Assembly: GCF_026340255.1 (NCBI RefSeq)
Contig: NZ_JAPEPJ010000001.1
Span: 310,001-374,000 of the forward strand
Direction: 5' to 3'
Source of the DNA: Streptomyces sp. NBC_01408
GTDB taxonomy: Bacteria > Actinomycetota > Actinomycetes > Streptomycetales > Streptomycetaceae
DNA length: 64,000 bases
Below the pieces are notes generated by a model, which was not told the origin of the DNA, ran no database searches, and was given only the letters and a program-made list of their open reading frames with translations. The first letter of the stretch is position 1. Each line of letters starts with the position of its first letter. A program made the position numbers and the translations under genes. Below are positions 52,728 through 61,673 of the stretch, in pieces.

Positions 52728-54131
52728 GTGAGCGACACCCCATTCGGATTCGGCCTTCCGCCGGAGGAGCCGGAGAACGGCGACGATGGCAAGAGGAAGG
52801 GCGATCAGGGCGGTCAGGGCGGCCCGGCGAATCCGTTCGGGTTCCCGGGCATGGGCATGCCGGGCGGCCCCGGCGGCGCGGACAACCCGTTCGCCTCGAT
52901 GTTCGGCTCGATGAACCCGAACGACCTCGGAGCCGCCTTCCAGCAGCTCGGCCAGATGCTCAGCTACGAGGGCGGTCCCGTGAACTGGGACATGGCCAAG
53001 GACATCGCCCGCCAGACCGTGGCGCAGGGCACGGCGGACGGCGTGAAGGACACGAGCGTCGGCATCGCCGAGAAGTCGGCCGTCGAGGAGGCCGTGCGCC
53101 TGGCCGACCTGTGGCTGGACGACGTGACCTCGCTGCCCTCGGGCGCCACCACGGCGGTGGCGTGGAGCCGCGCCGAATGGGTCGAGGCGACCCTTCCGGT
53201 GTGGAAGGAGCTCGTGGACCCGGTCGCCGAGCGCGTCGGCGCGGCCATGGGCAGTGTCCTGCCGGAGGAAATGCAGGCCATGGCGGGCCCGCTGCTCGGC
53301 ATGATGCGCTCCATGGGCGGGGCCATGTTCGGCCAGCAGATCGGCCAGGCCGTGGGCGTGCTCGCGGGCGAGGTCGTCGGCTCGACCGACATCGGGCTGC
53401 CGCTCGGCCCGTCCGGCAAGGCCGCACTGCTGCCGCTGAACATCGAGAGCTTCGGCAAGGACCTGGGCGTCCCCTCGGACGAGGTGCGGCTCTACCTGGC
53501 CCTGCGCGAGGCGGCCCACGCCCGGCTCTTCGCGCACGTGCCGTGGCTGCGCTCGCACCTGTTCGGCGCGGTCGAGGGCTACGCCCGCGGCATCAAGGTC
53601 GACACCTCGAAGCTGGAGGACGTGGTCGGCCAGCTGGACCCGTCCAATCCGGAGCAGCTCCAGGAAGCACTTCAGGGCGGCATGTTCCAGCCGCAGGACA
53701 CCCCCGAGCAGAAGGCCGCCCTGGCCCGCCTGGAGACGGCCCTCGCGCTGGTCGAGGGCTGGGTCGACGCGGTGGTGCACGCGGCGGCCAAGCCCCGGCT
53801 GACCTCGGCGGACGCCATGCGCGAGACCATGCGCCGGCGGCGCGCCTCGGGCGGCCCGGCCGAGCAGACCTTCGCGACGCTGATCGGCCTGGAGCTGCGC
53901 CCGCGCCGGCTGCGGGACGCCTCGCGGCTGTGGGCCTCGCTCACCGACGCGCGCGGTGTGGACGGCCGGGACGGGCTGTGGGAGCACCCGGACATGCTGC
54001 CGACGGCCTCCGACCTGGACGACCCGGACGGGTTCGTGCACCGCGAGCAGCTGGACTTCTCCGAGATCGACAAGATGCTCGGCGAGGCCGCCCGCAAGCG
54101 GGACGACGAGGACGGCGAAGAGAAGAAGTGA
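52728..54131 (+). CDS. DUF2342 zinc-dependent metalloprotease-like protein
   Basis: This 467-residue protein has an acidic, Gly/Pro/Met-rich N-terminus (residues 1-75), then the DUF2342 domain. LREAAHARLFAHVPWL contains the H-x5-H zinc-type motif of this family, which is homologous to M. tuberculosis Rv3195. Family members are called zinc-dependent metalloproteases or F420-associated hydrolases; activity is not proved by sequence. GTG at 52728 has GAGGAAA about 6 bases upstream. The NUDIX gene overlaps its stop by four bases. Confidence 0.85.
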   Translation: MSDTPFGFGLPPEEPENGDDGKRKGDQGGQGGPANPFGFPGMGMPGGPGGADNPFASMFGSMNPNDLGAAFQQLGQMLSYEGGPVNWDMAKDIARQTVAQGTADGVKDTSVGIAEKSAVEEAVRLADLWLDDVTSLPSGATTAVAWSRAEWVEATLPVWKELVDPVAERVGAAMGSVLPEEMQAMAGPLLGMMRSMGGAMFGQQIGQAVGVLAGEVVGSTDIGLPLGPSGKAALLPLNIESFGKDLGVPSDEVRLYLALREAAHARLFAHVPWLRSHLFGAVEGYARGIKVDTSKLEDVVGQLDPSNPEQLQEALQGGMFQPQDTPEQKAALARLETALALVEGWVDAVVHAAAKPRLTSADAMRETMRRRRASGGPAEQTFATLIGLELRPRRLRDASRLWASLTDARGVDGRDGLWEHPDMLPTASDLDDPDGFVHREQLDFSEIDKMLGEAARKRDDEDGEEKK

Positions 54132-54658
54132 GCCTGTACGACGACGCGGTCCTCGTCCTGAAGGGGTACGAGGACCAGCCCGAGCTGCGCGATCTCTACC
54201 TGGACCACCTGACCGCGCATCCGGACGGGGTCTACAAGCCCTGTCAGGCCGGGCACATCACCGGCAGCGCGCTGGTGATCGACCCGGAGCGGGAGCGGGT
54301 CCTGCTGACCCTCCACAAGAAGCTCGGCATGTGGCTGCAGATGGGCGGCCACTGCGAGCCCGGTGACGCCACGCTCGCGGAGGCGGCGCTGCGGGAGGCC
54401 GTCGAGGAGTCCGGCATCGCCTCCGGCCTGACCCTGGTGCCGGGCGGCCCGGTCCGCCTGGACCGGCATCCGATCCCGGCGCCGTGCAACTGGCACCTGG
54501 ACGTGCAGTACGCGGTGCTCGCACCGGCCGGAGCGGTGGCGGAGATCAGCGAGGAGTCGCTCGACCTGCGCTGGTTCCCGTACGCCGAGGTGGCGGCGGT
54601 GGCCGACACCTCGGTGGTGCGGCTGGTGGAGGCGGCCTTGGCGCGCCTCGGCGGCTGA
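54128..54658 (+). CDS. NUDIX hydrolase
   Basis: This 176-residue protein has a Nudix box in GGHCEPGDATLAEAALREAV followed by EESGI; it is one residue longer than the usual spacing, as in a related actinobacterial subgroup. It would hydrolyse nucleoside diphosphate derivatives or another phosphorylated substrate. GTG at 54128 overlaps the DUF2342 stop (GTGA), so the pair is translationally coupled. It ends before a strong terminator. Confidence 0.88.
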   Translation: MSLYDDAVLVLKGYEDQPELRDLYLDHLTAHPDGVYKPCQAGHITGSALVIDPERERVLLTLHKKLGMWLQMGGHCEPGDATLAEAALREAVEESGIASGLTLVPGGPVRLDRHPIPAPCNWHLDVQYAVLAPAGAVAEISEESLDLRWFPYAEVAAVADTSVVRLVEAALARLGG

Positions 54659-54672
54659 GCCACGGCGGACGT

Positions 54673-54710
54673 GACGAAGGGGCGGTCCCTGGCGGGGCCG
54701 CCCCTTCGTC
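54673..54710. terminator. Bidirectional terminator between NUDIX and AIM24 genes
   Basis: GACGAAGGGGCGG and CCGCCCCTTCGTC form a 13-bp stem, extended by CCC/GGG inside, between convergent genes. Confidence 0.88.
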
Positions 54711-54737
54711 GTGCCGGAGGTGTCAATTCCAGGCGTG

Positions 54738-55493
54738 TCAGTTCCAGGCGTTGTTCTGGTTCTGCGCGTGCGCGCCGTTCTGGCCCATCCCGAACTGGGC
54801 GGCCGCGCCCTGGCCGAGCTGGGCGTTCTGCGGCGGCAGCACCTCGCTGGGCTGCACCAGCGCGAAGCCGGTGCCGAGGAAGCTCAGCTCCCAGCCCTCG
54901 CCGGTGTTCCCGCGGCGCCGCCAGACGCCGGTGGAGTGCGTCTGGGCCTGCATCTGCACGCGCAGGGAGGTGGACCAGGCGACGATGGCGTCCGCGTCGG
55001 CGTTGACGTACTTGTCGGGGGTGACCTGCATCATCAGCGGCTGGCCGGAGGTCATCAGCGCGACCTTGCCGCGGCCGGTGATGTTGAGCTGGTACTTGCC
55101 GGAGCCGGAGATCCCGTACTGGCTGTCCACCGCGATGGCCTCGGTGTGCAGGGTGGAGTCCAGGGCGAGCACGTAGCTGCTGTCGACCGTGAGGCCGTCC
55201 TGGTCCACGTCCACGACGTGGACGTACTGGGCGAGGTTGGCCAGGTAGACCGTGCCCTGCCCGGAGCAGCGCATGAGGTCGAGGCCCTCGCCGGTGCGGC
55301 GGCGGGCGTTGCGCTGGTTGGTGCTCTGGTACTCGCCGTCGAAGTCGATGAGGCCCTGGTAGGCGACCATCGCGCCCTTGCGGGCGAGCACGTCGTCGGA
55401 GCCGGCCAGGGTGACCCGCAGGAGCTGGGGGTTCTGGACGGTGTACCGGTCCTGGGACTGCGCTTCCGCGTAGCCGAAAAGTGCGCTCTGCAT
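54738..55493 (-). CDS. AIM24 family protein (paralogue 1)
   Basis: This 251-residue protein is a single AIM24 (DUF124) beta-solenoid-type domain (VLARKGAMVAYQGLIDFDGE, MRCSGQGTVYLANLAQYVHV, ALMTSGQPLMMQVTPDKYVN, GFALVQPSEV) with an Asn/Gln-rich tail. Its closest relatives here are the next two genes, with which it forms a tandem operon. AIM24 proteins may bind membranes; the bacterial role is unknown. No signal peptide is present. Confidence 0.88.
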   Translation of the reverse strand: MQSALFGYAEAQSQDRYTVQNPQLLRVTLAGSDDVLARKGAMVAYQGLIDFDGEYQSTNQRNARRRTGEGLDLMRCSGQGTVYLANLAQYVHVVDVDQDGLTVDSSYVLALDSTLHTEAIAVDSQYGISGSGKYQLNITGRGKVALMTSGQPLMMQVTPDKYVNADADAIVAWSTSLRVQMQAQTHSTGVWRRRGNTGEGWELSFLGTGFALVQPSEVLPPQNAQLGQGAAAQFGMGQNGAHAQNQNNAWN

Positions 55494-55510
55494 GATGTGT
55501 CCGCTCCCCC

Positions 55511-56200
55511 TCAGCCCCGGGCCCGGAGCCGGTCGGTGCTGTCCTCGCTGGGCTGTACGACGACGATGCCCTGGCCGGAGAAGGCCATCTGGTAGGCCTC
55601 CCCGCTGCCCCGGCCGATCATCGACGAGGCCTTGAAGCTGCGCTTCCCCTTGACCTTGAGGTTCGGGGACCAGGCGACGAGCGCGTCCGGGTCCACGTAC
55701 GTCTCGTCGTCGCCGCGGCCGCAGTCGACCACGATCGGGGTGCCGCGGGAGGTGATCGCGACCCAGCCGGTGCCGGCGACCTGCACGTTGAACAGCCCCT
55801 GGCCGGCGAACTTCGCCATGCCCTTGACGCGCTCGACGCCCCACTGGAGGTGGGCGTCGAAGGCGAGCAGGTTGGTTCCGTTGACGGAGAGGGCGTCGTT
55901 GTTGAGGTTGATGACGACGACGTCGGCGCCGTAGTCGGCGAGGTAGAGGAGCCCGTCGCCGGTGCACTTCATCAGCGGGGCGCCCTCGCCGGTGAGCCAC
56001 TGCGAGGCCATCTGGCGGACGGCCGGCGGGTTGGGCTCGTACTGGACGAAGCCCTCGTAGGCGACCATCGAGCCGGTGCGGGCGAAGAGGTCCTGGCCGC
56101 TCTGCATGGCGACCTTGAGCATGGCCCGGCCGTGGTTCTCCATGCGGGCCGTGACGGGGGTCGGGGCGTAGCCCGCGAGCTGCTGGTTCATTGCGTTCAT
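55511..56200 (-). CDS. AIM24 family protein (paralogue 2)
   Basis: This 229-residue AIM24 protein has blocks equivalent to paralogue 1 (LFARTGSMVAYEGFVQYEPN, LMKCTGDGLLYLADYGADVV, AITSRGTPIVVDCGRG, IVVVQPSED). ATG at 56200 begins MNAMNQQLAG. It lies 17 bp upstream of paralogue 1 and 11 bp downstream of the fusion gene, so the three are one operon. Confidence 0.88.
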   Translation of the reverse strand: MNAMNQQLAGYAPTPVTARMENHGRAMLKVAMQSGQDLFARTGSMVAYEGFVQYEPNPPAVRQMASQWLTGEGAPLMKCTGDGLLYLADYGADVVVINLNNDALSVNGTNLLAFDAHLQWGVERVKGMAKFAGQGLFNVQVAGTGWVAITSRGTPIVVDCGRGDDETYVDPDALVAWSPNLKVKGKRSFKASSMIGRGSGEAYQMAFSGQGIVVVQPSEDSTDRLRARG

Positions 56201-56211
56201 GTCGGGCTCCC

Positions 56212-57891
56212 TCAGACCTCGTACGGCTGGACGACGATGAAGTTGCCGGGAGCGCCGCGGAACTGGAGGTTCACGGTCTCCCCGCTGTGGCCGGGGTAGG
56301 CGTTGCGCCGCAGCCGGACCTGGCTGGACAGGATCACCTGCGACGCGGCCGACCACGCGACGATGGCGTTGCTGTCCGCGAAGGTGGTCGGGGTGACGGG
56401 CAGGACGACCGGGACGCCGTTCGTCTTGACGATCACCGTGCCGGTGCCCTGGAACTGCATGGTGAACAGGGCGCCGCCGGGGATGCCGTGGCCCTCGATC
56501 CGGCGGACCTCGTGCTGGAGCGACTCGTCGAAGGCGAGGACGTTCTCGGCGGAGACGCAGATGGCGTCACCCTGGAGCTCGATGGCGTGCAGGTGGGCGC
56601 CGTTCTCCGCGAGGAAGACCTGGCCGCGGCCGGTGCAGCGCATGAGCTGCATCTCCTGGCCGGTGGCGTTGCCGACGACGCGGCCGGCGAAGCCCGCGCC
56701 CTTGTAGCTGAAGTCGACCTTGCCCTGGTAGAGGACCATGCTGCCCTGGCGGGCGAGGACGGCCTGGCCGCCCATCGACAGGTCGACCCGCATGAGCTGC
56801 TGGTTCTGCGGGGTCCAGCGGGCGCCGGTCGGCGCTTCCTTGTAGGGCTGGAGCGCCGCGGCGAGACCGGCCGCGGGGCCGGCCGCCTGGGGCGCGTAAC
56901 CCGGCTGCTGGCCGGGGAACTGGCCCGGGACCTGGCCGGGAACCTGACCCGGGACCTGGCCGTAGCCCGGCTGCTGGCCGTACGGGGCCGGGGCGGGCGC
57001 GGGCACCTGGCCCGGGTACTGGCCGGGCAGCTGGCCGTACGAGGGCTGCGGCGCCGGCGGGGCCTGCGGCGGCTGGCCGTACGGCGCGGGGGCCGACGGG
57101 GCCAGCGGGGCGGCCATGGTGGGGGCCGCGTGCACCGGAGCGGGCCCGGGCGCGGCGGGCTGCTGGTACGCCTGCGGCTGCGGGGCGGGCGCCGGTGCGG
57201 GCGCAGGTGCGGGCGCGCCGAAGGACGGCGCCGGTGCCTGGGCCTGCGGGGCCGGGGCGGCCGGCGCGCCGAAGGACGGCGCCGGGGCGGCGGCCTGGGG
57301 CGGCGGGGCGAACCCGGGCGTGGCGCCGGCCTGGGCCGGGACCTGCTGCTCCGGCTGCGCCTCCTCGGCGACCTCGCCGCCGAAGTTCCTCAGCAGCGCG
57401 TCGAGACCGCCGTCGAAGCCCTGGCCGACGGCGGCGAAGCGCCACACGTCCTTGAGGTAGAAGTCCCCGAGCATCACCGCGCGCTCGGTGGTGAACTCCG
57501 AGCCGGTGAACGCGTACCGGACCACTTCCTCGCCGCCCGCGACGATCCGGATGTAGCCCGGGCCGACCTGCGACATCTGTCCGGCGCCGTCGATGGTGGC
57601 GGTGAAGGACAGCTTGTGGATGGACGCCGGAACGCGGTCCAGTGTCACCCGGAAGGATTCGGTGTCACCGGCCTGCGCGCCGAGTTGCTGAATGGACTCT
57701 TCCGGCGACTTCGGCTGGTTGAAGAAGACGAAGTAACGGTCGTCGGACAACTGCTCGTTCGCGTCGAGGCCGAAGCAGCTGATGTCGAAGGCGAGTCCGG
57801 GCCCGGTGATCTGCACGCCCACGTACAGATCGGTACCCGCCGTCAGATCACTGATCTTGGCCTTGTGGCCGCGTTGGAATTCCCTGGCCAT
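56212..57891 (-). CDS. TerD-AIM24 fusion protein
   Basis: This 559-residue protein has an N-terminal TerD domain (residues 1-180: YVGVQITGPGLAFDISCFGL, FVFFNQPKSPEESIQQLG, FYLKDVWRFAAVGQGFDGGL), a linker of about 150 residues very rich in Pro, Ala, Gln and Gly (VPGQVPGQVPGQ repeats), and a C-terminal AIM24 domain (residues 345-559: VLARQGSMVLYQGKVDFSYK, MRCTGRGQVFLAENGAHLHA). TerD binds calcium and belongs to stress and tellurite systems; the fusion suggests calcium-linked membrane stress response. It heads the AIM24 operon. Confidence 0.9.
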   Translation of the reverse strand: MAREFQRGHKAKISDLTAGTDLYVGVQITGPGLAFDISCFGLDANEQLSDDRYFVFFNQPKSPEESIQQLGAQAGDTESFRVTLDRVPASIHKLSFTATIDGAGQMSQVGPGYIRIVAGGEEVVRYAFTGSEFTTERAVMLGDFYLKDVWRFAAVGQGFDGGLDALLRNFGGEVAEEAQPEQQVPAQAGATPGFAPPPQAAAPAPSFGAPAAPAPQAQAPAPSFGAPAPAPAPAPAPQPQAYQQPAAPGPAPVHAAPTMAAPLAPSAPAPYGQPPQAPPAPQPSYGQLPGQYPGQVPAPAPAPYGQQPGYGQVPGQVPGQVPGQFPGQQPGYAPQAAGPAAGLAAALQPYKEAPTGARWTPQNQQLMRVDLSMGGQAVLARQGSMVLYQGKVDFSYKGAGFAGRVVGNATGQEMQLMRCTGRGQVFLAENGAHLHAIELQGDAICVSAENVLAFDESLQHEVRRIEGHGIPGGALFTMQFQGTGTVIVKTNGVPVVLPVTPTTFADSNAIVAWSAASQVILSSQVRLRRNAYPGHSGETVNLQFRGAPGNFIVVQPYEV

Positions 57892-58009
57892 ACTTGACGA
57901 CCGTCCCCCATCCCGACTGTGAATGCGTGCCGCTCAGGCTAACGCCAACTGCCGACATCCGGCCAAGTCGGTACCGACCCGGTACACATCACGGTGCGTG
58001 ACGTCATGG

Positions 58010-58549
58010 TCATTCGTCGCGCGCCGCGGGCACCTTCGGAAGGCGCTCGGCCGCGACCACTCCCTCGAGGTACCCGCGGGCCCGCTCGGTCCGCGGGTAG
58101 GACTCCAGCAGCTCCCAGAAGCGGGGGCCGTGGCCGGGTACGAGGAGGTGGGCGAGCTCGTGGAGGAGCACGTAGTCGACGACGTACTCGGGCATGCCCT
58201 GGAGGCGGTGCGAGAGCCGGATGCTGCCCTCGGCGGGGGTGCAGGAGCCCCAGCGGGTGTTCTGGTTGGTCACCCAGCGGACCGAACGGGGGCGCGCGCG
58301 GCTGCTGAAGTACTGCTCGGACAAACGCGCGGCGCGTTCGGTGAGTTCCGCGTCCCCGAGGGTGCGCTTGCTCTCCTGTGCGGCGAGTTTGTCGAGCATG
58401 ACGCCCACCCAGCGCTGCTCCTCGGCCTCGGACATCCGGGCAGGGATGAGCACGACCGTACGGTCACCCTCGCGATAGGCGGATACGGTCCTGCGGCGGC
58501 GCGCGCTCCGGCGGACTTCTACGGCGCGCTGCGGGGGGTCGGCGGACAC
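58010..58549 (-). CDS. YgjP-like (DUF45) metallopeptidase
   Basis: This protein of about 179 residues has the motif LLHELAHLLVPGHGPRFWEL: HExxH plus a downstream His and FW, typical of YgjP/DUF45 proteins related to M48 proteases. NQNTRWGSCTPAEGSIRLSH is the other conserved block. GTG at 58549 is preferred because upstream sequence (to ATG 58648) looks non-conserved, but no ribosome-binding site is clear for either. The role is unknown. It is divergent from the ThiF gene. Confidence 0.84.
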   Translation of the reverse strand: MSADPPQRAVEVRRSARRRRTVSAYREGDRTVVLIPARMSEAEEQRWVGVMLDKLAAQESKRTLGDAELTERAARLSEQYFSSRARPRSVRWVTNQNTRWGSCTPAEGSIRLSHRLQGMPEYVVDYVLLHELAHLLVPGHGPRFWELLESYPRTERARGYLEGVVAAERLPKVPAARDE

Positions 58550-58773
58550 GCCACGACCGTACCCGGAAGGCGCGGCCGAAGTCGCGCCCCTCCAAGGTTC
58601 GAACATGATCGATTCACAGCCGGCACCCAAGGCATCCACTTTCTCCATCTCATATGCCTAATACCCCCTGCCTGTGGACAAATTCCCGCACCGAATCCGG
58701 CGGACGGGCAGTGTTGCGGGAGCAGGAGAAAGAAGGCGGCGCGGGAATCGGCACAGGAATCGGGGGGACGGCC

Positions 58774-59910
58774 ATGTATCCGAAGGTGAAGCCCGCTCTG
58801 GCACGGGCCTGGCGGGACAGGGAGACGGTGCAGTTCGGGGTGACCCCCGCCCACGCGGTGGTGCTCGGCCCGGTGGACACGGCGACGGGGTCGTTCATCG
58901 ACCGGATCGACGGGACGCGGGGGATGGACCTGCTGAGGGCCGAGGCCTCGGGGATGGGGCTGCCGGTGGGTCAGGCCGACGCGCTGGTCCGGCGGCTGGC
59001 CGGGGCCGGTCTGATCGACGATGCCACCGCGGGCGGGCCCCGGGCCCAGGCCGTACGCGGGCGGCCGGAGACCCTGGAGCGGCTGGGTCCCGATGTGGGC
59101 TCCCTCTCCCTGGTGAACCGGGAGCCCGGCGGGGATTTGCGGGGCATCGCCGCGCGCCGGGCGATACGGGTCCAGGTGCGCGGGAGCGGCCGGGTCGGCG
59201 CCCTGGTCGCGGCGGTCCTGGCGGGAGCGGGCGTGGGCCGGGTCGAGGTGCTGGACGGGGGCCGGGTGGAGGCGTCGGACGTGGCGCCGGGCGGGCTGGG
59301 GCCCGGGAGCGTGGGCCGGCTGCGGGCCGAGGCCGCGGGCAGGCTGGTCCGCGAATCGGCCCCGGGGCGTGCTCCGCGGGCCGGGGAGGACGAGGGCCCG
59401 GAGCCCGGGCTGGCGCTGGTGGTGGTCGCGCCGAGGGACGGGTTGCAGGCCTGGGCCCCTGATCCGGACGCCGCGGCCGACTGGGTCGCCACCGGCACCC
59501 CGCACCTGTACGCGGGGGTGCTGGAGGGCACCGGGCTGTTGGGGCCCCTGGTGCTGCCGGGCGCCACGGCCTGCGCGGGCTGCATGGAGCGGGACCGGGT
59601 CGAGCGGGACCCGGCCTGGCCGAGGATGCTGGTGCAGTGGCGGTCGGCGCACCGCCGCCGCGCGGCCGGCGCCTGCGACCTGGGGCTGTCCACAGCGGTG
59701 GCCGGTCTGGCCGCGGCCCACGCGCTGTCCTTCCTCGACGGGGAACTGCCCGCCTCCACCGCGTCCCGCTGGGAGGCCGCCCTCCCGGGCCTGCACTGGG
59801 AGCACCGCGCCGTTGCCGCCCACCCCGGCTGCCCCTGCGGCGCGGCCGTACCTCAGGTGCCGGATGCGGCGGGACGAGGATCGGGCTCGGGGCGGGAGGG
59901 AGGGCCATGA
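58774..59910 (+). CDS. ThiF/E1-like family protein
   Basis: This 378-residue protein has an N-terminal winged-helix-like part (residues 1-85) and a Rossmann segment (VRGSGRVGALVAAVLAGAGV) of ThiF/E1 enzymes. A Cys pair CAGCMERDRVERDP and a terminal CPCG could form the E1 zinc site. The ATP-binding Arg finger of true E1 enzymes is not obvious. It corresponds to M. tuberculosis Rv3196. No YcaO, ThiS-like protein or precursor peptide is nearby, so RiPP synthesis is not supported. It is followed by the ABC1 kinase gene. Confidence 0.83.
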   Translation: MYPKVKPALARAWRDRETVQFGVTPAHAVVLGPVDTATGSFIDRIDGTRGMDLLRAEASGMGLPVGQADALVRRLAGAGLIDDATAGGPRAQAVRGRPETLERLGPDVGSLSLVNREPGGDLRGIAARRAIRVQVRGSGRVGALVAAVLAGAGVGRVEVLDGGRVEASDVAPGGLGPGSVGRLRAEAAGRLVRESAPGRAPRAGEDEGPEPGLALVVVAPRDGLQAWAPDPDAAADWVATGTPHLYAGVLEGTGLLGPLVLPGATACAGCMERDRVERDPAWPRMLVQWRSAHRRRAAGACDLGLSTAVAGLAAAHALSFLDGELPASTASRWEAALPGLHWEHRAVAAHPGCPCGAAVPQVPDAAGRGSGSGREGGP

Positions 59911-59996
59911 CAGGATGCCTCTGTCCGAGGGGCCGCTGTCCGAGGGGCCACCCCAACCGCCGCTTGCGGCGCGCTGTCTGGGAAACGGAGGGGCGT

Positions 59997-61325
59997 ATGT
60001 CTGATCTTCCCCGGAAGGCGGTCACGCGTACCGTCAAGCTCGCGGCGCTGCCGCTCGGCATAGCGGGCCGGGCCACTTGGGGGCTCGGCAAGCGGATCGG
60101 CGGCAAGTCGGCGGAAATCGTGGCGCGTGAGCTCCAGCAGCGCACGGCCGATCAGCTCTTCCGCACGCTGGGCGAGCTGAAGGGCGGGGCCATGAAGTTC
60201 GGGCAGGCCCTGTCGGTCTTCGAGTCGGCCCTGCCCGAGGAACTGGCCGGGCCCTACCGGGCGGCGCTGACCAAGCTTCAGGAGGCGGCCCCGCCGCTGC
60301 CCGCGGCGACGGTGCACAAGGTGCTGGCCGAGCGGCTGGGCGAGGACTGGCGGGACCTGTTCGAGGAGTTCGAAGACAAGCCGGCCGCGGCGGCCTCGAT
60401 CGGGCAGGTGCACCGGGCGGTGTGGCACGACGGCCGGCAGGTCGCGGTCAAGGTCCAGTACCCCGGGGCCGGTGAGGCGCTGCTGTCGGACCTCAAGCAG
60501 TTGAGCAGGTTCGCGGGGCTGCTGGGGCCGCTGATGCCCGGCATGGAGATCAAGCCGGTGATCACGGAACTGCGCGAGCGGGTCACCGAAGAGCTCGACT
60601 ACGAGCTGGAGGCCGAGGCCCAGCGGTCGCACGCGGACGCCTTCGAGGGCGACGCGGACGTGGTCGTCCCGGATGTCGTGCACCAGGGGGACCAGGTGCT
60701 GGTGACCGAGTGGCTGGAGGGGACTCCGCTGTCGGAGGTGATAGCCGACGGTACCCAGGAGGAGCGCGACCGCGCCGGACAGCTGCTGGCCCGGTTCCTC
60801 TTCTCCGGTCCCGCGCGCACCGGACTGCTGCACGCGGACCCGCACCCGGGCAACTTCCGGCTGGTCTGCGGGGCGGACGGCCGGACGCGGCTGGGCGTGC
60901 TGGACTTCGGCACGGTCGACCGGCTGCCCGGCGGCTGGCCCAAGCCCATAGGCCGGTCGCTGCGGATGACGCTGGACGGTGACGCCGAGGGGGTCTACGG
61001 GCACCTGTGCGCCGAGGGGTTCGTGAAGAAGTCCATCGAACTCGACCCCGACGCGGTACTGGACTACCTGAAGCCGATCATCGAGCCCGCCGAGGCCGAG
61101 GAGTTCACCTTCACCCGGCCGTGGCTGCGCGGCCAGGCGGCGCGGATCGCCGATCCCCGCTCCCCCGCGCACCAGTTGGGGCGGCAGATCAACCTGCCGC
61201 CTTCGTACGTGCTGATCCACCGGGTGACGCTGAGCACCATCGGAGTCCTGTGCCAGCTGGGCGCGACGGTGCGGCTGCGGGACGAACTGGAGGCCTGGCT
61301 GCCGGGGTTCCTGCCCGCGGAATGA
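59997..61325 (+). CDS. ABC1/UbiB family atypical kinase
   Basis: This 442-residue protein has the ABC1 motifs: KFGQALSVFESALPEEL (KxGQ), AAAASIGQVHRAV (Ala-rich nucleotide loop), VAVKVQYPG (Lys), EELDYELEAEAQ, GLLHADPHPGNF (catalytic) and LDFGTV (metal Asp). UbiB-type kinases act in quinone or lipid metabolism. ATG at 59997 has GGAGG about 5 bases upstream. It lies between the ThiF gene and wblC, an order also seen as Rv3196-Rv3197-WhiB7 in M. tuberculosis. Confidence 0.93.
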   Translation: MSDLPRKAVTRTVKLAALPLGIAGRATWGLGKRIGGKSAEIVARELQQRTADQLFRTLGELKGGAMKFGQALSVFESALPEELAGPYRAALTKLQEAAPPLPAATVHKVLAERLGEDWRDLFEEFEDKPAAAASIGQVHRAVWHDGRQVAVKVQYPGAGEALLSDLKQLSRFAGLLGPLMPGMEIKPVITELRERVTEELDYELEAEAQRSHADAFEGDADVVVPDVVHQGDQVLVTEWLEGTPLSEVIADGTQEERDRAGQLLARFLFSGPARTGLLHADPHPGNFRLVCGADGRTRLGVLDFGTVDRLPGGWPKPIGRSLRMTLDGDAEGVYGHLCAEGFVKKSIELDPDAVLDYLKPIIEPAEAEEFTFTRPWLRGQAARIADPRSPAHQLGRQINLPPSYVLIHRVTLSTIGVLCQLGATVRLRDELEAWLPGFLPAE

Positions 61326-61368
61326 CCGCCCGCGGGCCCGGCTCCCGTGCCGGACCGGGCTCAGGGCC

Positions 61369-61575
61369 TCACCACCAGGACGAGTCGAGGCGGCTCTCGA
61401 TGGCTCTGAGGTTGGCTCGCGCGCAGACGACGCAGAAGTACTCTCTGGTCCCGTTCTCCACCGAACAGGTCCAGGTGGGCGGGGCGCCGTCGGGGGCCTG
61501 GGTGCCGCAGCGCGCGCAGACGACGGGCTGGGCCTCGGGTCCCGGCTGGGCGGGGTGGGGGGTCGGCTGGTCCAC
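61369..61575 (-). CDS. Small zinc-ribbon protein (68 residues)
   Basis: This protein has two CxxC pairs, CARCG and CVVCA, 26 residues apart, the pattern of a zinc ribbon. It ends IESRLDSSWW, a conserved tail in Streptomyces homologues. GTG at 61575 is a choice from the sequence VDQPTPHPAQPG. Function is unknown. It lies downstream of the wblC transcription unit, separated by a strong terminator. Confidence 0.82.
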   Translation of the reverse strand: MDQPTPHPAQPGPEAQPVVCARCGTQAPDGAPPTWTCSVENGTREYFCVVCARANLRAIESRLDSSWW

Positions 61576-61620
61576 CTCCAGACGATATCCCCGTAGGGGG
61601 TGGCGGCGGTCCGCAACGCA

Positions 61621-61656
61621 CCGGGGGGACCGGTCCGTTCGGACCGGTCCCCCCGG
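61621..61656. terminator. Terminator downstream of wblC unit
   Basis: CCGGGGGGACCGGTCCG and CGGACCGGTCCCCCCGG form a perfect 17-bp stem with loop TT. Confidence 0.92.
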
Positions 61657-61673
61657 GTGGTTGCGCTCAGCTC

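Noticed and set aside
54738..57891. Tellurite resistance island
   Set aside because: Only one TerD-like domain exists, in a fusion; no terB, terC, terZ or phosphoribosyltransferase genes are present.
58774..61325. RiPP/TOMM gene cluster around the ThiF-like protein
   Set aside because: There is no YcaO, precursor peptide, radical-SAM enzyme or lanthipeptide synthetase; the ThiF-ABC1 pair is a conserved actinobacterial neighbourhood.
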